DNA of 64,000 nt, taken from assembly GCA_025642065.1 (NCBI GenBank), contig JAODUP010001312.1:1-64000 (forward strand). The letters are read 5' to 3'. This document shows positions 11,405 through 24,452 of this stretch, in pieces (positions within the stretch are counted from its first letter, which is position 1; each line of letters begins with the position of its first letter). The notes beneath the pieces are model-generated. The model made no database searches. It had not been told where the DNA came from and saw only the letters and a program-made list of their open reading frames with translations. The translations under genes were made by a program, and so were the position numbers. The DNA comes from Paralvinella palmiformis (Eukaryota > Annelida > Polychaeta > Terebellida > Alvinellidae).

Positions 11405-12155
11405 CCACAATTTTAAAAGACACAAAATGCTTAATAACAAGCTTAACATCTACAGATTCATTTCAATGTTGTCTCCATTTCTGATTGGATCAATAAGTCA
11501 TCATTAGCTATATCCGTGTTGTCAGCTAAATTCAGTCCTACTACAGACTAAGTATGGGCTAAGTCCTATATAACTCCTAACCCCTTAATGTTATCGTATT
11601 ACCATATAGATGTGTTATCCTTGGTTCTGATTACCATTTGACATTAAACGTATCAATAAATGTCAGAAAAGGAGGAAGAAGCAAATTTCTGAAAATATTG
11701 GAAATAATATATGATAACAGCTTCATGTTAAAATGAGGAATTAGACAAGATTATTTAAAACGTTACCTGGAATCTTGATGGATATTGAAGCTTTATGTCA
11801 CTTTTGTTAATTATCTTTGATATCCTATATCTTACACTTTCGTTTCTCTCTTTTCTTACTGCAATCTTGAAGAAAATGGCGTTTGTTTATTTACGGGTTG
11901 TACAACAGTAGTAGATATATCAGATAGTACCTAATAGCATTTGTGAATATTATCATTTCGTATTTGTCACGGGAGTGAAATAAAAACTGTATCTTTTCAA
12001 GCTTTCTTTCAGAAGGAATGAATAAATGATTGATTGATTGAGTTAATTAATCAACCAATCAATAATTCAATTAATCAACCAATCAACCAACCAATCAGTG
12101 CACGTTAGATTCAATAAAAAGTTAATAATAATGAATGAATATAGATATATATAGA
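11405..12155. other. No gene recognised
   Basis: AT-rich sequence. At about 12015-12085 it has a degenerate GATTGATTGA / AATCAACCAATC stretch with inverted symmetry. Confidence 0.4.
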
Positions 12156-12159
12156 AAGG

Positions 12160-12168
12160 TAGATAGAC

Positions 12169-12228
<60 letters not shown>

Positions 12229-12230
12229 GG
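12160..12230. repeat. (GATA)n microsatellite
   Basis: An almost pure AGAT tetranucleotide run. No recognisable LINE 3' end adjoins it, unlike the array at 1661-2068. Confidence 0.95.
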
Positions 12231-12880
12231 GTGGATATAAACTTTAAAAGACATACAGAGATTTATATCATACATAAATATTTACGAAATGGCCCTTCCT
12301 CCAGAGCACAAAGTCATGTAATAGCCTTAGACAGCGTTAAATAGAACTAGAATGACTAAAGAAACTGACATCGTAGTCAGAAATATAACGTAGAGAACAA
12401 ACTAAGGTATATTAGACCCATATTTCTGATCTAATGACGTCACGTATGATCTTTGACTTTAAAGAGGGCGTGGGCGAAAATTTGATTTGTGTCAAGACCA
12501 TTCAATTCCTCCGGGATCCACAGGAAACACCGTTATCCATTGTTTATTTCGGGACTGCTAATCTATGGGCCATCAAGCTCTCACACTCCCCTTCGTGATT
12601 TTCGGTCACCAAGTATTTCTGTTAATCGGTACCTTCAGGTGTAATGATCTCTTTTGTTGCCATAAAATTGATTGTGGAGGTTTAAAACGGGTGCGTTGGC
12701 ATGGCAACACAGTGATAAAACGTTGCATTTATCATTCTAATTAAGCCGCCTAAAACACAAGACAGGTGTCTAAGTACATAGTTTTCTGGCAATTCGATCC
12801 ATTGCAATCACTATGTGGATAAAGTTTAACAATTTTACAAAACTTATTTTCTAGTAATTTTAGAAATTATTTTCTGGTTA
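12231..12880. other. No gene recognised
   Basis: Less AT-rich in its middle (about 12430-12720) than the flanks. No ORF or repeat match seen. Confidence 0.4.
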
Positions 12881-13180
<300 letters not shown>

Positions 13181-13185
<5 letters not shown>

Positions 13186-13538
13186 AGCTGTGTATAATAA
13201 GGCACAGGCACAGAGAATCTCGAACCGTGAATTCAAACTCTGGACGTTTCTTCAGGGGACTGAATCCAGAGTGGCGACTTTTCTTGCTAAGACATGTGTA
13301 ATGTCTCACCAGTCCCTAAGCCGCCAAGCAAAATCAAAATACGAATCACCTACAGCCGTGGAGTTTGGGTGTAAAACACCTAAGTCAGATCACGGCAGTA
13401 GTGAGAATGTTTAGATTAATTATCTAAGCAGCCCTATTTATAGCTATACTACATAGAGCAATACTACATGAACTTTATAACCCCATTGTCACTATATTCA
13501 AAGGTAAATTTTTATCACGAAGCGACTACTATTAAAAC
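13181..13538 (+). repeat. Interspersed repeat R-A, 5' portion
   Basis: It starts GTTTTAGCTGTGTATAATAA at the edge of the GT run and continues GGCACAGGCACAGAGAATC, closely matching 39770-40130. It ends at about ACTACTATTAAAAC, where similarity stops, so it is a truncated copy. Confidence 0.85.
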
Positions 13539-14587
13539 TTTGGTTTAGTAATCTTGAAGATAATATTTTAGATTTCATAAATAATTTCCATATATCGTGC
13601 TTTCAGTTGTAAGTCATGACAAAAATAATTGCCTACTTTCTGAATACGTTATTAGTTGTTATTGTGTGTATGTACGTGTAATTGGTTGGGTGTTTTATAA
13701 ATATACTTAAGGCACTGATACAGGTATCATACAACTATTATAACTCCAAACTGGTTAAAAATATATATAATTTAATTACAGTTATAATTTAATTACTTTT
13801 ATAATTATTATTAAAAAGAACCGAACGAAAAATAAATCACCATCATAATCCAGAAGAGGATAATCTAAATGTAAACAAGAAACTGATATTGAAACAAAAC
13901 CAGGCTTTGTGCTGAATACTACGGCCAAGTATTCACCAATAAAAAGTAACACAAAAATAGAAATTTAAAATATTAGTACACATTATGAATATTATATGAA
14001 TAATATAAGCATAAATCAGAATACATTCAGACCAATACTCGTAGCAGCTATACAACACGACTCAACCAAATAGCAACATTGTCTCCTCTCTACATCTTTC
14101 AATCTAGCTTGTTATATCTAGATGGTTTTTATATTACCATTGGTGTTATTCAGTAAATTGCCTAAACATTATATTCTCCTTTGTTTGCTTGTCTGTTAGT
14201 TTGTTTGTTATTTTAGACTATTCTAACTCTATATTCATCATTATGGAATTTAAACAAAGGTAGGCTATTTTTTATTGTAAATTCAGAAAAACATTTCATC
14301 AATTATCAGTAATTATACTCTGGTGATAATACGAATAAGTAAATTGATGATAATGACATATCCGGATATCTACAAGCAAATATGATCAGTGACAGAATAT
14401 CGCATGCTCTCATCACAATTTATAATTGTGTCTATAATATACAAATTTGTTTTTAGCGAAAACGAAGACTCCTGGAGAGGGGACATTCGCAAAGGTTGAT
14501 TGTAGCATAATATTCACCACAAAAACATCGCATTGTGAAATATTATTTAGATAGAATGAAATCACACTGAAGCTGATCAATAGTCAG
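13539..14587. other. No gene recognised
   Basis: Strongly AT-rich with no ORF of note and no repeat match seen. Confidence 0.4.
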
Positions 14588-14900
14588 ATCCCAGTGTCTC
14601 GGCTCAAGTCATATGGTGATTGTGCGTTTAGTGTTGCAGACCCCACTTTGTGTAATATTTTGCCAGGTGATATTGTAAATGCTTCGTCTCTTGAAATGTT
14701 TTAATCTGTTCTAAAACCATATCTGTTCAAGTTCGCTTTCACCGATAAATAACAACTATCTTTTAAATCACTTACAGGTGTTTTTTTACAAACATATTAT
14801 TTGGGGTATTACTATATTACATATTGTTTGTACAACGCCGTCGAGTGGCTCCTGTTAGTAAGGGCGCTTTATTAAATATACAATATTATTTATTATTATC
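14588..14900 (+). mobile_element. LINE1 3' end, truncated copy
   Basis: Starts at the codons for PVSRLKSYGDCAFSVA and runs through the 3' UTR marker CTCCTGTTAGTAAGGGCG and TTAAATATACA into an ATT-rich tail. It matches 4165-4456 of the long copy. Extreme 5' truncation is normal for LINE insertions. The frame contains stops. Confidence 0.87.
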
Positions 14901-16550
14901 ATTATTTTGTTCTTCAATCTGATTCAAGAAATATTCCTGTCTTCATCTTTATTGTGTCTACATCTTCGTTTTCGTCTACTTACAGAGAAAGACTTTCCTA
15001 ACAAAACTTGTATCCGAAGTCAGGAAGATTATGTCATTTCGAAAATCGCAGAACAGGAAAAACCAATGGTAAATCAGGGAAAATGTTCATTTTATCACGA
15101 CACATCAAAGTATAATTGAAAGAAGAGCAATAAATAAACACCCGAGTTCTTATCTGAGGCAAAAATGGGTTGAATCGATGTATTTCAATAGACATAGCCT
15201 TCATATGGGATGCAGGACGCAGCCAATTCCGTATTTAACTGGACAGACATTATGAAGAGGAGTTTTTTGGAGGAAAATAGACATGTTGTGTTAACAGATA
15301 GATGACAACCAGGACTGCTCATTGCTGACAATATTAATTAGGTGAAATGTAAGGTTAATCGTAAGATCTGATAATCATAAAAGAAAAATTATTTCCGGTG
15401 CCTGTGAAAGACTAAAGATTGGAGGACATGGCATTGAGATAGGAATAAAGCTAAAGACTATGACCCCAGAAATAGGTTATAGAAATGCCACAATGATTGA
15501 TCGTAACAAAGATTATGCGCAACCAAAAGCTACAGTAAACACATATTTCTTGACCTTGGTTCAGGAGATTTACCCAGATAAGACAAATTATTGATAATGA
15601 TAACTTATTTTTGCAGTCTTCTTCACAAGAATTCGTTCGTACATGTTTTGTTTTTGTATTTGTCTTATTGCATTTGCTTATAGTAGTAGCAAGTTTCACT
15701 CATTGTATTTAACAGATCTGAGATAGATAACCTGCCATGATAGAGTGAAGTAGTGACTAACTAACTTGCTTTTTCATAGCAAGTTAGGATTTTTACTACC
15801 AGTATTGCAAAACATTATATGTATTATATGTCTTCGTAATACATGGATAGCTATTTCAGATAGTGGATACCGCAATAAGATTACTGCAGTAAACCATGAA
15901 GAAGAAGATGTTGATGTGAATTCGGAGTACTTTATTATTCAGATATTGTAGGATTGATATCCGGATGGCCTTTGTTGTAAGAGTCGCATTAACTGGTCCG
16001 TTGAAGAACAATAATCTGGATAGAAGAATCGATATATCACTGTGATAATCAGTGTAAGTCATTAAATGTCTTTAGTGTTATAAGGATATGTATGGGCTAC
16101 TTCGTGTGCCTATCATCTAATTGTGAGACTAAATGAGACTAAATAGGAAAGGAAACAGAAGACAGATAGATAGTAATATGATAACCTTGTACGAGGGTTA
16201 GATGCTTCTTTCATAATTGGTTATCTTGGTGGTAATTTTTACGGATATAACATTGTCATCAGGCAGCTGCAAATTAATAGAATTATATACAACTGTGAAT
16301 TACACTGCATACAATTGTTGTCAGGGAGCGATACTGTACCTACATCCAGACATTCCTTGACAAGCCATATATACATAGAATCAACTGCATGACCGTTTCA
16401 GCTTTGGATGCTTTATGATGTAGTGTTATTGAGATCCACCAGATAAGCAACATCATTCGATGGTATCCAATACCAGAGAAGAGACTCATAGATCAGCAAG
16501 AACATCATCCTTGTCAATTGAATTCTATTTTCTGTGTAAAATAATTTTAG
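14901..16550. other. No gene recognised
   Basis: AT-rich DNA with short ORFs (up to about 80 codons) lacking any recognisable motif. Confidence 0.4.
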
Positions 16551-17125
16551 CTAAACTAGTTTCTGTAAAAATGCACCAATATTAATAAGGAAGCGATCAG
16601 ACAGCATGGAACACACAGACACACCTTTGATCAAATTGTCATCATCACGGGAGATGACAAGGTCTAAGATGTGACCATGTTTGTGTGTTCTTTCTTGCAC
16701 AAGCTGTCTGAAATTGGTAGATCTACAAATGTCAGCCAATTGCTTGTATTTCCATTCCTCTGGCAATCCCAATATATATTTAAATCAACCTAAGATAAAC
16801 ATATGGCCTCGGTGGTAGCGAGAGAGTCAATAAATTAATTGAAGAACTCTGCAGTGCAAATGGGTTTCACACTTCAAATAATCACGGAGAATAATGCCGA
16901 TTCCCCCACCTTTCTTGTGAATCCGAACTGCAAGATGGAATGAATATCCAACTGGTGTCACCTTGTCAACAATATTATGGATTGAAATATTTCCTGTCAG
17001 TTAAGTCTCAGTAATGACAAGAACATCCTTACCATCATCAGATATTTCATCAGATTTATAACAGATCAACTGCAAATTTATTAGGCCAAAATATGACCAA
17101 ATTAGTTCCTTCAGACCACATCTGC
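16551..17125 (-). mobile_element. LINE endonuclease (APE-type) relic
   Basis: On the minus strand, from about 17060 downward: KSDEISDDGKDVLVITET (the catalytic Glu block); VTPVGYSFHLAVRIHKKGGG, then IGIILRDYLKCE; a degenerate ILGDFN-like stretch (FILG, stop, FK); and finally RTHKHGHILDLVISRDDD with SVCSMLSDRFLI, where intact enzymes have LSDHFL(V/I). This is the order of the apurinic-endonuclease-like domain of CR1/L2-type LINEs. His is replaced by Arg in SDH, stops interrupt the frame, and no RT follows. It may be the 5' half of the LINE1 family, which lacks this domain elsewhere in the window. Confidence 0.83.
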
Positions 17126-18451
17126 TTTGGAGGCTTTCCACTACGTAGGTACATCGCTAAACAAATGGTATTACCACCACCAATCTTTTGTTCAATTTGT
17201 GTTTCTCATTTATTCGTGCATATTTTCAATGGGGTGAAAGTGTAGTTTCATATCAGTGTGAGGTCCGTCCATTATCAAGTCGTCCGAAAAATGTACGTCA
17301 TCCAGGCTCAATGAATATGATAACTGTACATGTAACAAAAGACCTACCTCTTTATAGAACAGGCATTGTATTTGCATTGTATAATGGCATTGTATTTGCA
17401 GAAGGTTCTCATGTGTTTTAAATATTCACTTGTTCAAGAGAGCCTGACGAAGTAAATAATATTGTTTGTCTTGATTTCGAATTGATTTTTTTCTTCTTAT
17501 TCGGCAGTATCTAAGCATTATCTTGAACAGACGCTATCACTAAGGATGATTTATTAATATACATTTTATATTTTGTTATTATTAACTATAACCAAATATT
17601 AGATTTGTTTATGTGCATTGGCTTGGTTTATTTGGATAGAGATTAAAATCAAACATAACATAGGAGAGAAAAATGAATTGTAGCGTGCTAAATAAAGTCC
17701 GCGGAAGTTCAAAATATGTCAAGAATCATATAATCCCAATTTTTTTAATCTATCGACAGGACATATACAGTACAATATAACAGACTAATTCTAGAAAGAT
17801 TTAAAACATATCTGAATAATATGCAACATAATGCCATGAAGTACATAACACTCACAGCGGTTCTTAATTCAGAGACAGGAAACATCTTAACACTTGACTA
17901 AGATGGCCCTCACCCAATCCGATTTAATTATCGAAATTCTTTTCAGTATTCCACAAAGAATCTTTTTAACTATGGGTACATCTGAAAAATATGCACTATT
18001 TCTTTGGCGAATGGATATCACCAATGGAACATTGATGTTATTTTTTGTGCAATTTTGGAGGGAAAGATTTTATTTTCCAATAAAACACTGGGATAATATA
18101 TATATATTTATGTCAACAAGTGATGAAACAATTACTGAGAACATCCGTGAAATAAACAATTGTGTGTAATCTTCGAGGATGGTGCAGAAATGGGTAAATC
18201 GTTTGACTCCGGATGATCGCAGCTGATCGGATTCGATTTGCGGTCCACCTATAACGCGGTCAAAAGCTTGTGAAACCCAACATCCGTGTTAAATCGGGGT
18301 TACACTGTATGTTTAAGATGACAAACAACGCTATTTTCGATGGCCCGTTTAACTGTCATTTTAAATATACAAAGTCGGAGAAGGAAATAAAAGTAATAAA
18401 ACATTGATCAGTAGAAATACCAAACACGACCTTTACTTACATACTTCAATC

Positions 18452-18454
<3 letters not shown>
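17126..18454. other. No gene recognised
   Basis: Two open stretches (about 17188-17421 and 17894-18169) carry no recognised motif and fit chance ORFs. Confidence 0.4.
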
Positions 18455-18491
<37 letters not shown>

Positions 18492-18850
18492 TATATTTAA
18501 TAAAGTCCTTACTAGCAGGAGCCATTCAAAGGCGCTGTACAAATAATATGTAATATAATAATATCCATAATAATATATCTGTAAAAAACTTGTAAGTGAT
18601 TTAAAAGATAATAATTATTTATCTGTGAAAGCGACCTTGAACAGGTGTGTTTTAGAAAAGATTTCAATTTTTCAAGAGACGAGGCATTTCTAATATCTGC
18701 CGACAACTTATTGAACGAAGTGGGGGCTGCAATACTAAAGGCACAATCACCATATGACTTAGCCGAGACACTGGCACGTGACATATTGAGAACGGTGCGC
18801 AAGGAATAAAGGAGATATCGTCATTGGTCGAACCAACACTCAGGCACAAA
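18455..18850 (-). mobile_element. LINE1 3' end, minus-strand copy
   Basis: Begins on the plus strand with an AAT run (18455-18490), then the complement of the LINE1 3' UTR marker, then on the minus strand the codons for SAKSYGDCAFSIAAPTSFNKL, SADIRNASSLEKLKSFLK. The coding part is frameshifted upstream of the Ser-Arg-Leu block. The order is the mirror of 4100-4456. Confidence 0.86.
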
Positions 18851-19162
18851 TCCAGTCCGGAGAGTTCATTAATAGTAATTCGTGTATTGTTTCTCTTCCC
18901 TGTTCCAATTCGGATAAAGCCATTATATTCTGATCAGCCTTTTGATGAGGTTAGAGTGATCACTGATGCGTTGGAAAGCTTGATCAGAGTTATTGGTCAA
19001 CAATTTGCCATCAGTGATTAGATAGGGTTATTAATCAGTTCTGCGAATCATATACGAACCATAGAAATAGCATTCCATGACCTTAGAGCAAGACAAGCTG
19101 ATGGCCTAATAAGCAAAGTAAGTGCTATTATAGTAAGCTTTCTTTTTTCACGACAAATATCC
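18851..19162. other. No gene recognised
   Basis: Short interval after the LINE1 fragment. It may include further eroded LINE sequence, but no motif is clear. Confidence 0.35.
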
Positions 19163-19345
19163 CCCAATACACACACACACAAACACACACGGACATACAT
19201 ACATATACACACGCGTACACACAAACACACACGGACATACATACATACATATACACACAGACACAAACACACACTTACATGCATACTTATACACACGCGC
19301 ACACACAAACACACACGGACATACAGACATATACACACGGGCACA
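19163..19345. repeat. (CA)n / ACAT low-complexity tract
   Basis: CACACA runs alternate with ACATACAT and ACACGCGCAC, with a loosely repeated higher-order unit around CACACACGGACATACATAC. Overlapping Cys/Val or His/Thr ORFs are artefacts. Confidence 0.92.
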
Positions 19346-21640
19346 CTTATGAATGCTATATAATAGCATTCAATATGAAATATTATAATTATTTCCCTTT
19401 TAATTTAACTGTTATTTATCTATTATTCTTTAGAAATACCACATCAACTAAACCTCAATCATATCTGACTTAAATGTCTATATAATAGTCAATATTTAAC
19501 TAATACCACAACACAGCAATTAAGGTGACTAAACGAATCCCCGAAAAAGCAAACGCGCACATACCCACACGCGTAGCACTCGGACACGCATGCACGTACA
19601 CGCCCGCTGCCACTGAGTCAAGATCGAACACAGACAAGCTCTGATAATCTGCATTATCCTTGATAGATGAGTACCCAGGTGAAATGTAAGTATCCAGGTG
19701 ACATACGACGAAGCCAAACCTTAAATCTGAGTGTGTTAAACGGCTTCATGTTATCCAATATTACTCTATCGTATTTCACAAAGTTCGGTCGTCTCCTATG
19801 TCATCAAATTGATCACAAACAGCCGTCTCTACAATACGAAGAGAGCCATCACCTTACCATGCCTTATTATAGAGCAAATAATCTCTTATGAAGACATCTA
19901 CCTGGACAATGGTCCTCCTGAAGTCCATTAACTGACATCAAAGCGGCTAAAGTCATACTGTCTAGCTGCTAATTGAAAAACTACACCAAAAAAGAGATAA
20001 TATGTCATTAGGATCTGATTAACAGGTGTTCTTTATATTTGTAAATCAGTGGACATAAATAATTCAAGAACAGAACAACAAAATTTAGTCCACTAATGAA
20101 CCTATGGAAAGGTCTGGTAGGAAAATGGGTAAATTATTAGTAGTCCCAGGAATATTTATATTTCACGGGTATATCATTGTTCAATAATATTTGAGGGACG
20201 GGAGATTGGCCACAGCATGTATTAAAACATCATATTATTGTTAAAATAAACTTCCGGTACGAGTTTTCGACATAAATCCGACCTCTATATCCTGTATTAT
20301 ATTATCACCAGCAACTAATCTTCTAAATACAAAGTCACTTCTTTCGGTTTGGAATATGAAATTGTTCAGGGAATACACTGCTTCTGTTGTGACCCATTCA
20401 TATTTATCGATGCAAATACATACTTAAAATGATCATAACATGACGAGGAAAGATATATATGTGCACATGTCCTAGTTATACCCTTATTATTAACAAAGAA
20501 TACCAGGATTTGATGTAATAAAGTGTGTACATATCGAATATGATACCAACTTGGTGGTGATTCTGTGGCTACAAATCAATGACTTCAAAAACAAATAGAG
20601 TAAATATTATTCTGTATTTGTTTATTAAAATTATCAAAATAACACCGATTGAACTTTTGATAGTAGTTTCTGCGTCTTCGAAATATCTTAGAGATTATTT
20701 TAATGCATTGGGGATATATTTTCACAATTGCGAATAAAAGTTCGGCCACAAAATCGCCAGTTGCAACTCCAGATTAATATAACATTTCTCCTTCTCTAAT
20801 TTCTTTCTGCCTTTAAAGTTATACATGTCAGAATCAAAATCAGCATAAAAATACCAAAGAACAAATTCAACAAAAGTTGGGCTGTTTTACACTAATCTAA
20901 AATAGTTTTGTAGAAACTTACATTAATGACCTAATTCTTTTGAACTATTCATTTCGACGAATATACCTTTCATTCAACATTTATATAATTATGATTATCT
21001 GATAAAAGGCATATTATAGTTTATACTAAGCATCAATGTGTTTTTAAGCATAAATACCACATTTCTTGATATTTATATGTGATAATTCGATAGCAGTTAT
21101 GTTAGCAGAGAATTTCTTAATTCATACAAGTTTGAAAGTGATAGGTCTCTCACAAACTAATAATGAGTGAGATCCCTCTGAACTTTATTGAATGTCTCTA
21201 TCAGTTTCTATACATCCAGGTTATTACCAAGAACTTAGACTTTAATTAGACATACATTAACTGATCTTGCAATAATAATAAAAAGGCTTCTACCTAACAA
21301 TCTTCTTTCCTATTATGTAACCCTTGGATAATCAACTGACGTAGCCATTATCTATGCTATTTATGCATGCACAAATGGGAAGTAGCACTACACCCAAAAG
21401 GCATAAATAAGTAGTCTATGTCAATAGTCCGTCTCATCAGCCTAGACTGAACCATCTGGCCTGTTACCGTAATAACTTAACCGTATCGCTGTCTGTAGTT
21501 GGTGCTCCACATTAACTTCCTGTTAAACGCCATCTGTATTTTATTGGCTATAAAATTGAAATTATGTATCATAAAAATCATCTTATAACATTCAGCTAGT
21601 TGTCGTACGAAACGGAATCAATAGTAATCTGTGACAATGT
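19346..21640. other. No gene recognised
   Basis: More than 2 kb of AT-rich sequence with no ORF over about 75 codons and no repeat match noticed. Confidence 0.4.
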
Positions 21641-21641
21641 G

Positions 21642-21642
21642 T

Positions 21643-21728
<86 letters not shown>
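21642..21728. repeat. (TA)n microsatellite
   Basis: A pure TA run of about 80 bp. Confidence 0.97.
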
Positions 21729-21732
<4 letters not shown>

Positions 21733-23333
21733 ATTAAGCTGTTTGTTCACGATTTCTTATGAGATGATTTAATTTTTATCATCAATGTTCTTATTTTTTG
21801 GATAAATCATTATCTTAGTCAATATGGAAAAATGTATTTTGATCTAAATTGGAATTGTTTATGATTATCATAATCTAATTATAATAGAATTTAGCAAGTA
21901 TTTAGGTTAGTGGCTTTTGCTAAGATATTGTCACACTTAGAGTTCAACAGCAACGAAATTTGATTAGATATATATATATAGTTTGGTTAATTCGCGGATT
22001 ATGATAATTTCGCCTTCAATTTCTTTTCTTTTTTACTTTTGAAATTTAAAGATGAAAGTGGATGAATGCAGTATGTCATTTATCTAAATCTCATTGAAAT
22101 AGATATAGTATGTTTAACATTATTAGATACATGGAATCCCTAAACATATTTTTGAAAACATAGGACTTCAGCTTCAAAATCTTTCATTTCGCCTCGTATC
22201 CTTTGCAGGTTTCTCGGCTCTCGTTATTTGAAATTGCATGAAAACATACGTGAATGTGCAACGTTTTAAAGTTTAGCTTCAATCATTTTGTAATATACTG
22301 AAGCTTTCAAAACTGACATTTATAATTACCGACTTAGTGCGAAATAAGGTATGTTGTTAAATTATTTTATCCTGACATACTCAAGAACTGCGTTTAAAAA
22401 AATTCATACTCAATATCTCATCGAGTAATAAACGTTGGCCAAATCCGGTTAATGAATTTAATTTACTCTTCGTATATTGTTGCTAAATGTTGCGATAACA
22501 GATTAGCTAATAATGAGCTAGCTAGCCTTGTGTGGTTTTGTTTTGGTAGTAAGTCATAATGATATCAGACTTAGCTAATTGTTATCATACTATTATTATG
22601 ATGTTGACCTTAGTTCATAACTGCTTTAGTTTCAAAAATAAACAAACTTCAGGCTGAAGCTGTAAAACCAGTACAATTCATTACATCCGCCTGCTCGCGG
22701 ATCGACCACTGAACCATTTATCTAACAAAATGAGTCAGAGCTAACATCAGCAGTAATGGTCGTAGGTTTATAAGATTGGAGTACTCTAATTGTCTTCAAG
22801 CGAACTCTACTGGGAGCAGTTGCCATTGGCCCTCTAGTAATACCGTCAGCAACCCTCGCGTCACTGCATTACAGAGAACTACGACTACTTGTCAACATAG
22901 GTATATTGAACCTTACCATATGTTGGGTCAGTTGGCATCTAGAAAACAAATAGTCATATCTCATCACATGTGAAAGAAATCTACAGTTACCGCTTAGAAA
23001 AAACAACAACCAATACATGTTGTTGAAAAATATTTACTTCGACTACTAGCTTCGAATGTTTTATTCTCAAGGTGTCACTAATTATGATATATTCAAAATG
23101 GGTTTGGAATAAATTGAAAATCCAAATTTAACAACTAAAATAGAACATTATTACTTATTAACCAACGGATATGTCTCCATTTCCAAATAAATCACAATAA
23201 AAAGGTATTAATACGCAAACATATTTATATTTAATCTCGTTCGGTAAGTATATATTTATCATACAGACTATATTGATGGTTATTATCATTTGGTGTGAAA
23301 TAGGAATTAACAGTAAAAACAGGAATTAAATAG
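21729..23333. other. No gene recognised
   Basis: AT-rich. A 65-codon ORF at about 22776-22973 has no known motif. Confidence 0.4.
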
Positions 23334-23367
23334 CCCCCCCCCCTCTCTCTCTCTCACTCTCTCTCTA
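23334..23367. repeat. C10 homopolymer and (TC)n
   Basis: A run of ten C followed by a CTCT-rich stretch. Simple sequence only. Confidence 0.95.
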
Positions 23368-23527
23368 AGATATTTTATATTCAGAAAGACAAGATATAAT
23401 ACAATTTTAGATTAATTTATATTTATCAAACATACCCTAGTCAGCTTATAAAAGAGTTACCTACTGCTATTTAGTTATATTATTATGGTGCATATAGGTA
23501 GGTGTATCTTGTTTAATTTTCGTATTA

Positions 23528-23732
23528 GGGGCGCCTCCGTGGTCTAGCGGTAGCTTGTTGGACCACAGATCACTACCACCCGTGTTCGAATCCCGGCGTG
23601 GGCATATCTGAAGGTTGTTTCGTCTTGACTTCGCCTCATTACCTTTGGAAGTCGCTCGGCCCATTTAGCCTACCTTGTGCACAAAAGTGGCCGTAAAACA
23701 TCAATCATCAATCATCATCGTATTATTATTTG
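23528..23732 (+). mobile_element. tRNA-derived SINE1, best-preserved copy
   Basis: The head has a good A box (TGGTCTAGCGG, about 23540-23550) and B box (GTTCGAATCCC, about 23584-23594), an internal RNA polymerase III promoter. The body is non-coding: CATATCTGAAGG, GACTTCGCCTCATTACC, GGAAGTCGCTCGGCCC, TTTAGCCTACC, GTGCACAAAAGTGG, CCGTAAAACATCAATC. The tail is CATCAT/ATT. Five other full or partial copies occur in this window. It would move by borrowing LINE enzymes; the partner LINE is not known. Confidence 0.9.
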
Positions 23733-23804
23733 TTTAAATCGCGAGAACATAAGAATAAATTTATACATTAGTTGGAATTTAGAACAATATTAATTGATAA
23801 CCTA

Positions 23805-23995
23805 CTCTCGACCTTGTCGGTATGAATATAAATTCTCAAGTAATAATATCAACCAGTATAATAATTAATTCAACAGTGTCAGTGAATCAGCTACTGAGTA
23901 AGCGATATCACAAAGGTTTGTTCACTGGAGTGGGCATCGTGCCACTTATAGGTCACCACCTTTTGGCTTGGACCATTCCATCACTCCATTGTGCT
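23805..23995 (+). repeat. Repeat R-H, copy 2 (diverged)
   Basis: Shares TGAATATAAA, TCAAGTAATAATATCAA and a later GGTCACCACC / GGCTTGGACCATT block with 845-1045, in the same order. Confidence 0.45.
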
Positions 23996-24344
23996 TGATA
24001 CATAATGACAGCCAACAATAGGACTTAATAAGAATTAATTGCTTAGAATGCGCAAACTAGACATCGCAAACATCCACATTAAACATATATTTTTCATAAA
24101 CCTGTGATTTCCAACGGTGGCCTGTGATGGTGTCTTACTACTTTAACTTCGTGTGAAGAGTCCCTGTCCTTTTAATACACGAATAGCTATTCCCACGTCA
24201 TGGTATTCCTGAAAATAATGATACATCCACATTAAACTCGCAGCAAGTAAAGAAATAATTTGTAATGTTCTTAAAACCCATTTATTTAAATTGGCGTATT
24301 TCTAATATTAAACCGGTTTATTATGTATGAAATGTATTTGATCT

Positions 24345-24452
24345 ATATGAGCTCAGAATATGTTTTAATTGTGTTTTAAATGTCAAGCACCTTAGAGCAA
24401 TTTCGGTTGAATAAGGCGCTATTTAAATTATTATTATTATTATTTAAATGGA
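24345..24452 (+). mobile_element. SINE 3' end with (ATT)n tail
   Basis: ACCTTAGAGCAATTTCGG then GAATAAGGCGCTATTTAAAT precedes an ATT run. This resembles the 3' part of the SINE2 copy at 6505-6775. The tRNA-like head is absent or unrecognisable. Confidence 0.6.

Noticed and set aside
23528..23605. A functional tRNA gene
   Set aside because: The same head occurs with the same non-tRNA body in other copies, so it is a SINE.
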